In this document: positions 44,445 through 53,695 of the stretch, piece after piece
Layout of the letters: each line of letters begins with the position of its first letter
Numbering within the stretch: the stretch's first letter is position 1
NCBI GenBank assembly: GCA_964564415.1
Contig: CAZMAV010000003.1
Location: 62,001-126,000, forward strand
DNA: 64,000 bases
Source of the DNA: JALEFZ01 sp964564415
GTDB lineage: Bacteria > Bacteroidota > Bacteroidia > J057
Direction: 5' to 3'
Notes under the pieces: model-generated
Told to the model about the DNA's origin: nothing
Database searches by the model: none
What the model saw: the letters and a program-made list of their open reading frames with translations, nothing else
Position numbers and translations under genes: made by a program

Positions 44445-45614
44445 TTACTTGATGTCGTAGGTAATAGGAAGGGTATAATAGACCGGAACGGCTTTCCCCT
44501 TTTGTTTTCCGGGATTCCATCTGGGCATTCCGGAGATGATCCTCAGCGCCTCTGAATCACAGCCATAGCCCAATCCACGTAGCACGCGGAAGTCGGTCAG
44601 CCTGTCGTCGGCTTGTACCACAAACTGCACATAGAGGCGACCTTCGATTTCCCGGTCCAGGGCTTTTTGAGGATAGCGGAGATTTTTATCGATGTAGGCA
44701 AAGAGGGCTTCCTCCCCACCCGGAAAGGAAGGCATGGTCTCCGAAACTTGTAATGGAGCTGTGGTTATAGTTTTCGGCCCCTCATCCTTGGAGGAAGGGA
44801 GAGAGGTTTTTTTCCTTGTAGGAGCAGAAGAGGTATCGGGCTGGGGGGGCAGGACGATTTCCTCGGAAGTAGGTTCCGGCCCTTGCTCTTCCATTTGGAC
44901 TTCTTCACCTTTTACATCTGATGCTAAAGACAAAACGGCCTCACTATTTTTGGGGGAAAGGGCAGGAGCAATATCGATTTCTTGTACAATTCGTTTTTGC
45001 TCTCCCGACTTTCCTTTTACAGTCAGGCCCACTTCAAAGGAGCCACTTACATTGTAGGCATATACGGAGCGCATACCTATTCCATCCTGAACGTATCCAT
45101 TGTCAAAGTCCAGGCTGTATTCCAGGTCGGGCTGGTAGTTTTTGATGGCAAATACAAGCCTTTGGTCTACCATCTTTTTTCCTAGGATGATGAGTTGAGG
45201 TGTAGCCAGAGGTGCAGGGATCGAAGGTTCATCCTCCTCCTGACTGCTTCGGGTCGCTGCTTTGAAGGCATAGGCAGCGCTATACCTTTGCCTCCACTGT
45301 CTCAGGTCATCCAATTTTCTGAGGGTATCCCGGCTAAGGGTTTCGGGATCTTCCAAAATGACAGCGGCCTTTTCGCCCGACAACAGCGTAGCGAGCTCTT
45401 TCATGTTCTCCACATCTGCAGGCCAAACTACATAGGGCTTCTTAGGGGAGCCCTCCTTATCTGGCCCAAAGATGATCATCCCAATGATGCACAGACTTAC
45501 CATAGATAAGACGAGGGTAGCCCAGCGTTGCCTACGTTGCTTTTTTTCCAAGGCCTCTACACGTTGGAGATGATGCTCCAGGGTAGCAACCGGATCTGTA
45601 TCGAGTCTTCCCAT
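44445..45614 (-). CDS. TonB-family energy transducer with PKD-like middle domain
   Basis: The 389-residue protein has a basic cytoplasmic start and a single helix at about 31-49 (WATLVLSMVSLCIIGMIIF). A globular region follows with a PKD-like beta-sandwich around 150-225 (LVFAIKNYQPDLEYSLDFDNG). Then comes a Pro/Thr-rich linker, and from about 300 the TonB C-terminal domain (FPGGEEALFAYIDKNLRYPQKALDREIEGRLYV, ending YYTLPITYDIK). It should carry proton-motive energy to the adjacent receptor. The folded domain between helix and linker is unusual for TonB. Upstream is a 300-base gap; downstream the receptor follows after 19 bases. Confidence 0.85.
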   Translation of the reverse strand: MGRLDTDPVATLEHHLQRVEALEKKQRRQRWATLVLSMVSLCIIGMIIFGPDKEGSPKKPYVVWPADVENMKELATLLSGEKAAVILEDPETLSRDTLRKLDDLRQWRQRYSAAYAFKAATRSSQEEDEPSIPAPLATPQLIILGKKMVDQRLVFAIKNYQPDLEYSLDFDNGYVQDGIGMRSVYAYNVSGSFEVGLTVKGKSGEQKRIVQEIDIAPALSPKNSEAVLSLASDVKGEEVQMEEQGPEPTSEEIVLPPQPDTSSAPTRKKTSLPSSKDEGPKTITTAPLQVSETMPSFPGGEEALFAYIDKNLRYPQKALDREIEGRLYVQFVVQADDRLTDFRVLRGLGYGCDSEALRIISGMPRWNPGKQKGKAVPVYYTLPITYDIK

Positions 45615-45915
45615 ATGTCATTCCTAGTTATATCAGAAGGCCGTACAAAAAATAGGCCGATGGCCCGGATGTTATTTCAGGTAAAGTAACCGGAGCTTTC
45701 CCCGGAACCTGTAGAAGAGGAATTACCCAAGGTATGCCTGGTGATCGTCCATGAAAAACCAAGCTGAGATGCTTCTTCCTGGCTTGTAAGATCAGCGGGA
45801 CAAGGCTTCAAAAATTATTTGATGAATCAGGTAATTTTGAGCTAAGTTTACTTTTGGTCAAATTTTAATGGCCTGTCGCTGATTCAAGAAGTAATTGATT
45901 GTCTGCTTTTCTATG
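45615..45915. other. Divergent intergenic region
   Basis: About 300 bases between the TonB gene and the glycosyltransferase gene. TACTTTTG at 45849-45856 fits the -7 consensus for the plus-strand gene, but no TTG stands at the right distance. No small gene is seen. Confidence 0.4.
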
Positions 45916-47133
45916 CACCTCGGCCTTCTTTCTGATCCCAATCATTTCCACACCCGAAAATGGGCCAAGGGCCTTCTGAATGCAGGTCATAAGCTGACGG
46001 TTTTTAGCTTTTTTGAAGGCCAAATCCCTGGAGCTACCTGCGTAAAAATTTCCCCACCCTTCACCTACAAGGGCCGAATCACCTATTTTTCCTATTTTTT
46101 TGCTCATCAAGCCCTCCTGAAAGCCCTAAAAAAGGTAGACCTAGACTTCCTGATTTCTATCCATGTCACCCCTTACGGAGTCTGGGCTGCCAGGACAGGT
46201 TTTCGCCCCCTCGTCCACATAGCCATGGGGGCAGATATTTTGGAGTATCCCCCCCGGCTCAGTCAATTGGACATCCCCCGAGAAAGGCTGTACAGCAGCA
46301 ACAGCCTACACATTCCTCCCCCTTTTCATTCGACCCTATGGCCGATGAAGTGGAATATCTTTCGTCGAAATGTAGCCATGGCTCTCAGAAAGGCGGATTT
46401 TGTCTTAGGCGATAACCGACTCCTTGTGGATGCCCTACATCGATGGTTTCAGGTACCCATGAATAAGATTCAGCTCAATCGATGGGGAATAGAACGTGAT
46501 CTTTTTGAGATAGAGGAGAAAGCTCTTTCCAGACTCCGCAGTCGGTGGAAAATAAAAGCAGGAAGGAAGGTAGTCCTGGCTCCCCGGGGATTAAAACCCG
46601 TCTACCAGGGGGACCTTATCCTGAAAGCTTTTGAAAAAATTCTTTTTCAAGGGGAAAATCACCTGCACTTTGTGATGCTCAGTGCAGGATATCAGGCTCC
46701 CGAAGAGGTAGACATAAGGGCCAGGAAACTGGATGACCACTACGACAATTTTACCTATGTCCAGTCCCTGATCCCCCGTGAAGAAATGGGGGCGGTCTGG
46801 AGCCTGACTGATGCTTTCGTCATTGCACCGGTCTACGATGGGTATTCCAATGCACTTAGTGAGGGGCTGTACGTAGGTGCCATTCCCTTTCTAAGTGATA
46901 TTCCTGCCCACCGTGAGGTAATAGAGGAGGGGGTAAAAGCCAGGCTTCTGAGCCCTTTCTCAGTAGGGGGGTTGGCAGACGAATTGGAGCAGTTTAAGGA
47001 AGAGGAGGGCAAATGGAAGGCAGAATGTTCAGCTCACAACAGGGAATGGATTGAAAAGCATGCGATGTTGGACAATAACATAGAGCGCTTTGTGGAAGCT
47101 TTGGAAAAAATCAAGATGGGGAGTAATTCTTAG
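45916..47133 (+). CDS. Glycosyltransferase (family 4-like, GT-B fold)
   Basis: About 405 residues from the ATG at 45916 (MHLGLLSDPNHFHTRKW); a TTG further upstream is less likely. The N-terminal Rossmann half has VDLDFLISIHVTPYGVWAA. The C-terminal half has KVVLAPRGLKPVYQGDLIL and the donor-site DAFVIAPVYDGYSNALSEGLYVGAIPF, where the E-x7-E-like pattern of GT4 is recognisable. It is a cytoplasmic or inner-membrane-associated enzyme that transfers a sugar from a nucleotide donor, probably for a surface glycan. Its 3' end overlaps the convergent flippase gene by 23 bases. Confidence 0.78.
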   Translation, partial: HLGLLSDPNHFHTRKWAKGLLNAGHKLTVFSFFEGQIPGATCVKISPPFTYKGRITYFSYFFAHQALLKALKKVDLDFLISIHVTPYGVWAARTGFRPLVHIAMGADILEYPPRLSQLDIPRERLYSSNSLHIPPPFHSTLWPMKWNIFRRNVAMALRKADFVLGDNRLLVDALHRWFQVPMNKIQLNRWGIERDLFEIEEKALSRLRSRWKIKAGRKVVLAPRGLKPVYQGDLILKAFEKILFQGENHLHFVMLSAGYQAPEEVDIRARKLDDHYDNFTYVQSLIPREEMGAVWSLTDAFVIAPVYDGYSNALSEGLYVGAIPFLSDIPAHREVIEEGVKARLLSPFSVGGLADELEQFKEEEGKWKAECSAHNREWIEKHAMLDNNIERFVEALEKIKMGSNS

Positions 47134-48418
47134 CTTTGACCCCTGCCATTCGGAGCATTTCCCAAATCAGATAAGCCCCGAGCAAGGTACAGCATAGGCT
47201 ATAGAGGATAACCTCTCCCTTGGCATCCAGGTACTGAACACCGATAAGGAGGGCCATCCCGCGAATGATGAAACTTCCCATCTGGTACCTGAACTGGAAG
47301 CCTAATTTTCGCTGAATATCCATGATGAAGGAAAGGGGAATAGCCAATAGGGTGATATAAACCCAGGGCATGAGCCAGCGAATGTAGGTGCCGGTTTCGT
47401 ACCAACTTTCATCCAGGCCCCAGGCAATAAGGGAGGGAGCCAGAGCCATGATGAGGATGGCGGGAAGCAGGCCCCCCAAAGCCAAATAGAAAAAGGTCTG
47501 GCGGGTGAGCTTGGCAAGGGCTTGCTGACTTTTAATTCTGGCCTTGGATGCCTGTTCGTAGAAAACATCTCCTACGGCCTTACTGATCATGGCAAAGGGC
47601 ATCATGAGGGCCTTTTGGGCAAGGTGAAAATTTCCTGCCACCTCCTTCCCATAGGCTGCTGGAAGAAAAAACATGGGCAGTTGGCTAGACAGTACATTGA
47701 GCCAGGCAGAACCCATGCCCTTCTTGGGAAAATCCTGGTAGAGACGGGCCATTCGCCCAAATTGGAGGAGGGAAAAGGGCTGTGGATGATCTCGGAGATA
47801 ACTGAGGCTATCGAAAATCAAAACCAGGGCTGCTGCAACCTGACCGATGACTGAGCCAAGCAAAAGGCCGGGAAAGCCCCATCCTAGATAGCCAAATAGG
47901 AGCATAAATATCCCGCCGATGATAGGCTGGGCCATTTTGCTGTAGGTGAGCCGGGCATAGTGCCCGTGTCGGTTGGCATAGATGCGAAGAGGTTGATTGA
48001 TACCCTCCAACAAAAGACTGATGAGGAGGAGGTACTGCCAGGAGTCCAGTTCATCTGTCTGTATAAGAGCCCAAAAAGCCGATCCCCCCAGCAGAAGAAT
48101 GCCCAGGACCAGCAGGCTAACAGCCATGTTGAGCAACAAACAGAGTCCGAGAAGACTGCCGGCATCCTCTTCCTTTTCCGGCAGCATGATGGCAAGTTCG
48201 TAGCCCCCATTGAGGGCAATGGCCAGGCTGGCCTGTACGGCAAGAAAGACTCCTCTGATTCCAATATCCTCGGGGGTAAATAGGTAGGCCAGCAGAGGGA
48301 GGATCAGGAAGGAAAATATTTGAGCAGCTAGGGTTCCTGAAAAAACGGTAAGGATATGTCGCCCGAATTCTGATTTTCGGATTTTTTTCCTCAGTTCCTG
48401 CCACTTTCGCCTTACCAT
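47111..48418 (-). CDS. Wzx-type polysaccharide flippase
   Basis: The 435-residue protein has twelve or so hydrophobic helices starting with HILTVFSGTLAAQIFSFLILPLLAYLFTPEDIGIRGVFLA, the usual opening of O-antigen flippases (MATE/Wzx fold). It moves undecaprenyl-linked oligosaccharides across the inner membrane. Pairing with the convergent glycosyltransferase suggests a small surface-polysaccharide module, but no polymerase or ligase is seen nearby. Its start overlaps the stop of the upstream PKD gene by seven bases, indicating translational coupling. Confidence 0.85.
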   Translation of the reverse strand: MVRRKWQELRKKIRKSEFGRHILTVFSGTLAAQIFSFLILPLLAYLFTPEDIGIRGVFLAVQASLAIALNGGYELAIMLPEKEEDAGSLLGLCLLLNMAVSLLVLGILLLGGSAFWALIQTDELDSWQYLLLISLLLEGINQPLRIYANRHGHYARLTYSKMAQPIIGGIFMLLFGYLGWGFPGLLLGSVIGQVAAALVLIFDSLSYLRDHPQPFSLLQFGRMARLYQDFPKKGMGSAWLNVLSSQLPMFFLPAAYGKEVAGNFHLAQKALMMPFAMISKAVGDVFYEQASKARIKSQQALAKLTRQTFFYLALGGLLPAILIMALAPSLIAWGLDESWYETGTYIRWLMPWVYITLLAIPLSFIMDIQRKLGFQFRYQMGSFIIRGMALLIGVQYLDAKGEVILYSLCCTLLGAYLIWEMLRMAGVKAKNYSPS

Positions 48419-49926
48419 ACCTCCAGGCCTCGTTTTAGCTTGACGGTCTGTCGGCAGCTTTCATTGGCAAATACGGTTAGCGTTACCGTGTAGAGGCCAG
48501 GCAAGTTGTAGGATTTGAGTGGATCTTCCTTGGTAGAAGTGGTTCCGTCTCCAAAGTCCCACAAAAAGCGGTCTCCATAATTATGGATGGCCCGAAAGCG
48601 GGTGGGAGTTTTTCGGTCTATCCGATAGTCTTTGGCCCTGACAAAAATATCTGCCCGTATAGAGTCCTGGGGCAATTCGTCGATGCGAAGCAGCCAGAAG
48701 TCCTTGTTTTTGGAGGGGATTTGGGTGAAATAATTTTCCTTATGGCCAATGGCGTAAAATACTCCCTTTCTGTATTCCAGCACATCCGAGCATCTTTCAT
48801 CGCTGGGGCCTCCATAGGTATGTGTCCACATGCGTTTGCCCATTTCATTGGTACGGATGACCCAAAAATCTTCTCCTCCCTTGCTGTATTTGCCTTTCTT
48901 GCCTAGTGTGGGCAGGGAAAATCCTCCCATGATAAATCCTCCATCTGCCAGAATGTCGAGGGAAACCAGTTTCTCATTATTGGGGAAGGAGGGACGATAA
49001 TCGGCGATACGTCTTCCATCGGCAGTGAGCAGCATCCACCAGAAGTCAGACCCACTGGTCTCACTGACATAGGCTCCGGCGAGCATGATTCTCTTATCCT
49101 TGGTTTCCTTTACATCAGAAAAAAAACCTCCGTAAGGGCAGTAAAAAGACTTTTTCCACCGGGTCTTCCCACTTTGAGCGAGGCGCATAAGTAGGCCATT
49201 ACCGAGGTGGCTGGTACGGCTGTTGGCCCAGTCTGGAGAATTGGTAAAGCCAGCCAGAAGGTAGTCGCCATTTTTGCTCAAAGCCACTGCCGAAGCCCAT
49301 TCATGACCCTGGGCACCCATTACCTTGGAGTAACGGGGAGTGCCCTTGGTATCCACTTTAAGGGCCCAGATATCGCTCATCCCATTGTTGGCCTCTACAT
49401 CGCCATCGGAGGAGTGGGCCACTCCGGAAATGAAGAACTCTTTGTAGACTCCCTCCACGATAGAATTGGCCTGATCGAGTCTGCTCCCTCCGTAGCTCTC
49501 CAGCCATTCGATGGTTCCCCTGCCGTCCAGTTTGCCTATAAAGAAATCCCCCCAGTATTTTTCGTCTCCTTTTTCTTCGTGTAGGATGAGAGAGGAAGTA
49601 ACCCCTACAAACATGGCTCCTCCGTCCTGAGTGGGAGTCATGTCGCGGATTTCTTCGCATCCGGTAAGGGCGACTTCCTGTTCCCAGATCATTTCTCCGG
49701 TAGTATCTACCTTGATGATCCAAATACTGGGACAGTCAGGCCATTCTTTTTCGCCCGTGAGGGTATTTCCACCGATCAAAAGGTTGCCATCAACGGCCTT
49801 TACGATCTTACTTGGGATATCGATCCCTTTATTATCATAAAACCGCTGGAAAGTAAGGGTAGGAAATTTCTGTCCATAGCAAAGGGGGGTTGCGAAAATG
49901 AGGAAGTAGGGTAAAAATTTCTTCAT
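48412..49926 (-). CDS. Secreted repeat protein with PKD domain
   Basis: The 504-residue protein has a signal peptide (MKKFLPYFLIFATPLCYG). About eight repeats of propeller type follow, each with a D-G-G/D-G-D turn and W-x-(I/L)-K/R strand (IWIIKVDTTGEMIWEQ; DGGAMFVG; DGDYLLAGFTNS-like; DGGFIMGGFS). The C-terminus is a PKD domain (FLWDFGDGTTSTKEDPLKSY, TVTLTVF). Extracellular or surface location is expected. It resembles delta-60 repeat/PKD proteins of Bacteroidota whose role is adhesion or unknown. No type IX sorting domain is visible. It lies directly upstream of the flippase gene. Confidence 0.75.
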   Translation of the reverse strand: MKKFLPYFLIFATPLCYGQKFPTLTFQRFYDNKGIDIPSKIVKAVDGNLLIGGNTLTGEKEWPDCPSIWIIKVDTTGEMIWEQEVALTGCEEIRDMTPTQDGGAMFVGVTSSLILHEEKGDEKYWGDFFIGKLDGRGTIEWLESYGGSRLDQANSIVEGVYKEFFISGVAHSSDGDVEANNGMSDIWALKVDTKGTPRYSKVMGAQGHEWASAVALSKNGDYLLAGFTNSPDWANSRTSHLGNGLLMRLAQSGKTRWKKSFYCPYGGFFSDVKETKDKRIMLAGAYVSETSGSDFWWMLLTADGRRIADYRPSFPNNEKLVSLDILADGGFIMGGFSLPTLGKKGKYSKGGEDFWVIRTNEMGKRMWTHTYGGPSDERCSDVLEYRKGVFYAIGHKENYFTQIPSKNKDFWLLRIDELPQDSIRADIFVRAKDYRIDRKTPTRFRAIHNYGDRFLWDFGDGTTSTKEDPLKSYNLPGLYTVTLTVFANESCRQTVKLKRGLEVW

Positions 49927-50067
49927 GAGAAGGCATTTTTATATGGGGTAATGGGAACCGGGGCTTTCGCAGCTACGAATTTACTATAATTTTGACGACC
50001 GAGGACAAAAATCCTTTGTCCCGGCGGCTTTTACATCCTCTACCTACTTGAGAAGCATTTGGGCTTC

Positions 50068-50880
50068 CTAGGGCTTTACCTGTTTCAAAGCACGGAGTTG
50101 CCCTGTCTTTTGAAGGTCCAAAACCGTCTCTTTGTATATGCGGTAGTCCCCCTCACAGTGAGAAATGTCGCGCAGTTCGTCTCCGACCATGATAGGCAGG
50201 ACCGGATGGGTATCCCTGCGCATGGCGTATTTGACTTCTTCCTGAAGGTTGAGGTGGACCAGGCGGTGAAAATGTGAGGAATGGCGGAAAAAGTAACGCT
50301 TGCGGAGGTTGGCGGCCTGAAAGAGGGTCTCCGCAACGAGGGAGGTATCCTGAAAGCGCCTGAAGTGATGCCTCAATCTGCGGGCCAGGGCTCCGGCAAA
50401 GATGGAATCCTCCAGGGTAATGTTATCCTTCCAGGCAGCACAAAGCAGGCAGACGTGTTCATTTTGCTCTATTAACCAACTGCTGAGCAGGCTGATGTTG
50501 CTGAAAGAACCGACGATGATTTCTTTGGCATTGCGCTCCTGAGCTGCCTTGATCGCCCGGGTTCCATTGGTGGTGGTCATGGCTATGTGCTTGCCTTCAA
50601 CCCGCTCACGGGTGTAGGAAAAAGGAGAGTTGCCCAGGTCAAACCCTTCGACTTTTACTCCTGCTCTTTCTCCCCCTACCAGGAAGCCCTTTTCCCTGAA
50701 AGACATGGCCTGTTCGATCTCCGCCACAGGTACGATGAGCTCTGCTCCGTGATCAAAGGCCACCGACATGGTGGTAGTCGCCCGCAGGATATCGATCACC
50801 ACCACAATGGCATCTGATACGTCAAACTGATCGATCAAAGCAGGGGTCAGGCATACATGGACAAACTTCTTTTGATTCAT
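50068..50880 (-). CDS. comB: 2-phosphosulfolactate phosphatase (ComB)
   Basis: The 270-residue protein matches the ComB family: it opens VHVCLTPALIDQF, then VVVIDILRATTTMSVAFDHGA, GERAGVKVEGFDLGNSPF, AMTTTNGTRAIKAA and LEDSIFAGALARRL. ComB removes phosphate from 2-phosphosulfolactate, a step of coenzyme M synthesis in archaea and of sulfolactate formation in some bacteria. None of the partner genes (comA, comC) is in view. Cytoplasmic and apparently monocistronic. The family call is strong; the pathway in this organism is uncertain. Confidence 0.9.
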   Translation of the reverse strand: MNQKKFVHVCLTPALIDQFDVSDAIVVVIDILRATTTMSVAFDHGAELIVPVAEIEQAMSFREKGFLVGGERAGVKVEGFDLGNSPFSYTRERVEGKHIAMTTTNGTRAIKAAQERNAKEIIVGSFSNISLLSSWLIEQNEHVCLLCAAWKDNITLEDSIFAGALARRLRHHFRRFQDTSLVAETLFQAANLRKRYFFRHSSHFHRLVHLNLQEEVKYAMRRDTHPVLPIMVGDELRDISHCEGDYRIYKETVLDLQKTGQLRALKQVKP

Positions 50881-51338
50881 AGCCGCAAAAATATAATAAA
50901 CAAAGGTTATTCACTAAGAGGTTGCTTAGTTTTGTAAACTTCAGTTTAGTGGCAGGATGCTTAGGTTTTGATTCACCAATTTTTTTGTGGTTTAGTGCTG
51001 CTACCATGAGAAAAAATGCAACCCCAGGTTTCTTGAAAGCCAAGGGTAGACGGAAAGGATAAATCTCAAATAAGCCCCAAGCCCTGTGTCAACAATCACT
51101 TCTTGTTCGGATAAGACACTTCAAACTTAAATTAATCAGGCAGAAAAACTTAAAAACCCTATTTTTTCAGGAAAACAAGATTAAGCTATGTGTATTGGAA
51201 ATGAATGGCCATGCATATTTACGAATCTAAGAAAATTACTCTATTTGCAAGCTTGTTTTTTTGCCTTCTACCAGGGTATTTCACCTTAGCTTCTTAGTCT
51301 AATTCAGTCTTCTTAACTTTCGGGCCAAATTTTCTTCC
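50881..51338. other. Intergenic region between comB and the DUF4403 gene
   Basis: About 460 AT-rich bases between divergent genes. I see no gene and no clear promoter pair. The stretch at 51074-51106 (ATAAGCCCCAAG, then TGTGTCAACAATCAC) shares scattered blocks with the palindromic repeat, but too weakly to call a copy. Confidence 0.4.
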
Positions 51339-52628
51339 ATGCGTATTCATCTTTTTCTGCCCTTACCTGTCTTGCAGGCTGCTCTCCAGCAGACCTTTGA
51401 TTCTCCCATGGCATGGATGGACCCCGAAGAAATGGACAAGTCCCTGGCAGAGGTGGATGTCCACCCCACTGGACCTCTACAATTGAGCAGCCATGAAGGA
51501 AGCCTCGAAAGCCTCCTTCCTCTCAAGGCCGGAATCAAATTACGGAGAAGCGGAAATTCTTTTCTGGCAGGAATCCCACAGGTAGAAAAGGTCGATATGG
51601 ACCTCTTGGTAATATTTACCACTCAGTTGAGCCTAGAAGAAGACTGGAAACTTAAAGCCCGGTCCAAGGCCGGGTACCAGTGGACCCGAAAGCCCTCCTG
51701 GGGAGGTGGATTCCTAAAACTCCCCATTACCTCCTTTGTAGGGCCTATTCTCAAGCGAGAATTGGAAAAAGTTGCTGCCAAGGTGGACGCCTTTATCATG
51801 AAGGAGGTCCAGTTAAAGGATATCCTCTGGGAAACCTGGACCTTCCTTCAGGCTCCCATTCACATCCCTACGGAAAGTCAAATAGACCTTTACCTGGACC
51901 TTAACTTACCCAGAGAGGAGGTAATCGGCTCAGAAATCAAGGTTGAAAAGGGGGAGATGTCCATGGTTTTTGACCTGGATTTGCCTCCCATGGCCCTCGA
52001 AGTAAGATCCAAGCCCTCTCCTCAGTCCCCTCCCAAACTTCTCCCTGCCTACCGAATGCAAGAATTGAAGGTAGAGGAGGAAGAGGTAGACCTGAAAGCT
52101 TTTATCACTTTTGAAGAAATAATTCGGCTCCTTGAGGAAATGTCCCTGCGTCCCGACCTTCATACCCCCCTCCATCTTCGCTCACCTGCGCTTCGCCAGG
52201 AGGGAGAAATCCTAGACCTGGGAGCTATGGTCGAGGGTAAAAGGAGAAGCATCCCCATAAGAGGACTCCTGGCTTTACGTGGGAAAATAAGCTGGGACCA
52301 GGAGAGCAGTCTCTTTTACCTGGACAACTTTTCTTTTCGCCTGCCCAAGGCCAATCTACCACTCAAGATCGCTTATTCCCTCAACAGGAAAGCCTTCAGA
52401 AGGGAAATTAAGGCGCTGGTGGAAAAAGAGATGAACCAGATAAAGACTAAAATTCTATCTGATATTTTGGAAAATATTCGCCGCTTCGAAGTCAATACCC
52501 AGGTCAGGCTTAGGGTCCTCAAACCTGAAGTTATCCTAAGAGATGTGGAGGTAGGAAAGGAGGAACTGGCCTTCGTGCTGACCCTCAGGGGACGGCCTGA
52601 AGTAGAAATCAAAGAATTGGAATTTTGA
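51339..52628 (+). CDS. DUF4403 family protein
   Basis: The 429-residue protein fits DUF4403. It starts with a hydrophobic helix-like opening without a clear signal peptide, then beta-rich segments. A YQWTRKPSWGGGFLKLPITSFVGPIL motif and the long helix LKRELEKVAAKVDAFIMKEVQLKDILWETW with W-x6-P follow. A second half of similar build ends RVLKPEVILRDVEVGKEELAFVL, GRPEVEIKEL. The tubular lipid-transfer-like fold suggests binding of hydrophobic ligands, but the family has no proven role. It is followed by a broken gene of unknown family. Confidence 0.7.
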   Translation: MRIHLFLPLPVLQAALQQTFDSPMAWMDPEEMDKSLAEVDVHPTGPLQLSSHEGSLESLLPLKAGIKLRRSGNSFLAGIPQVEKVDMDLLVIFTTQLSLEEDWKLKARSKAGYQWTRKPSWGGGFLKLPITSFVGPILKRELEKVAAKVDAFIMKEVQLKDILWETWTFLQAPIHIPTESQIDLYLDLNLPREEVIGSEIKVEKGEMSMVFDLDLPPMALEVRSKPSPQSPPKLLPAYRMQELKVEEEEVDLKAFITFEEIIRLLEEMSLRPDLHTPLHLRSPALRQEGEILDLGAMVEGKRRSIPIRGLLALRGKISWDQESSLFYLDNFSFRLPKANLPLKIAYSLNRKAFRREIKALVEKEMNQIKTKILSDILENIRRFEVNTQVRLRVLKPEVILRDVEVGKEELAFVLTLRGRPEVEIKELEF

Positions 52629-52677
52629 AGCGATTAAGTTCAGCTCTTGTTCTATACCTGGAGCAACGCCCCTAGCG

Positions 52678-53429
52678 ATGGAATCTTTCACACTTGACTG
52701 GAAAAAGGAAGAAAACTGGCGGATCATCCACTCCCGGGTGTAGGGGGACGGGAGGACGATTGTTTTCGAATTAAAGCCGGAAAAGGCCTTTGTTGAAGGG
52801 GAAAGGGCCCTTCAGTTTCTGCGGCTTACAGGAGAAAAACCGGATGCAAAAGCTTTTTTTCAGAGCTTTAGGTAAGAATACCAAAAAATCCAGAAAGAAG
52901 TCTCAATTGAATTTCTAGACATGGGTCTGGCCCCCGATATTAAAGCCTTCGAAATCAGAGGGATCAGACGGGAGGAAATATACGAAGCAGCCCACGCCCT
53001 CCTGGCTCCCGGAAATCAAAGTCTTCTCTTTCACCTTCATTTTTTTCCAGCCTTCGTTTTGTAGGCCAATCTCTCAAGCAGAGCCTTTTGTCGGTGGGCA
53101 TGCTGCCTGAGGAAAAGGAAGGGAGAAGCGACTCATTGCCCGCTGCAAAATGGACCCTTCCGGATTTTATGATTCCTTTTGCCCATCCCTTACATCCCCT
53201 GGATTTTTTCTACTATGATGTGAGCGAGGAATCCGGAAAAGCAGAGGTGGCTTGGGCAAGGTTTTTGCTGAAAAGAGAAAATAATCTCTTCATCGGGATG
53301 AATATTTCCAATAAGGATGAAAAGAGTGTCTTCCTCAGATGGGATAAAGGAAGGCAGGTAATGGTAAACATAAGTCCTAAGGGCCTGACCTACCGCAGTG
53401 ATTACCGCTTTTTTCCCTGTAGAGGGTGA
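52678..53429 (+). pseudogene. Broken gene of unknown family
   Basis: ATG at 52678 opens MESFTLDWKKEENWRIIHSRV, then TAG. The same frame continues with GRTIVFELKPEKAFVEGERALQFL to a TAA, goes on to EIRGIRREEIYEAAHALLAP, and ends at a TAG near 53062. A different frame from about 53049 (LRFVGQSLKQSLL) continues to the stop at 53429. Two internal stops and a frameshift separate coherent, coding-like pieces of about 250 residues in total. The family is not recognised. It starts 49 bases after the DUF4403 gene and may once have been expressed with it. Confidence 0.5.
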
Positions 53430-53695
53430 GGGTGTAAGTTTTAGTCCCCCGACCCAGCCTCTCTTCAGTCTTCACAAATCAAAGAAGGTTTTCTTACCTG
53501 TCCATTTTGTGAAAATAAAATCTTCATTGATTCGTATTGAGTATATATTTGAAAAACTGGATTTTTTTAGACTTTTATGGGCTGATTCTTACATCGCTCT
53601 TATGTGCTAAGTTTATGTAAGACTTTATGGAAACACGTCTATCTGTTATATTAACATTTAGTGAGGAATATTTGACTTGAAGGATCAATCGGCTT

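Noticed and set aside
51074..51106. Third copy of the palindromic repeat
   Set aside because: Only scattered short blocks match; the central hairpin is absent.
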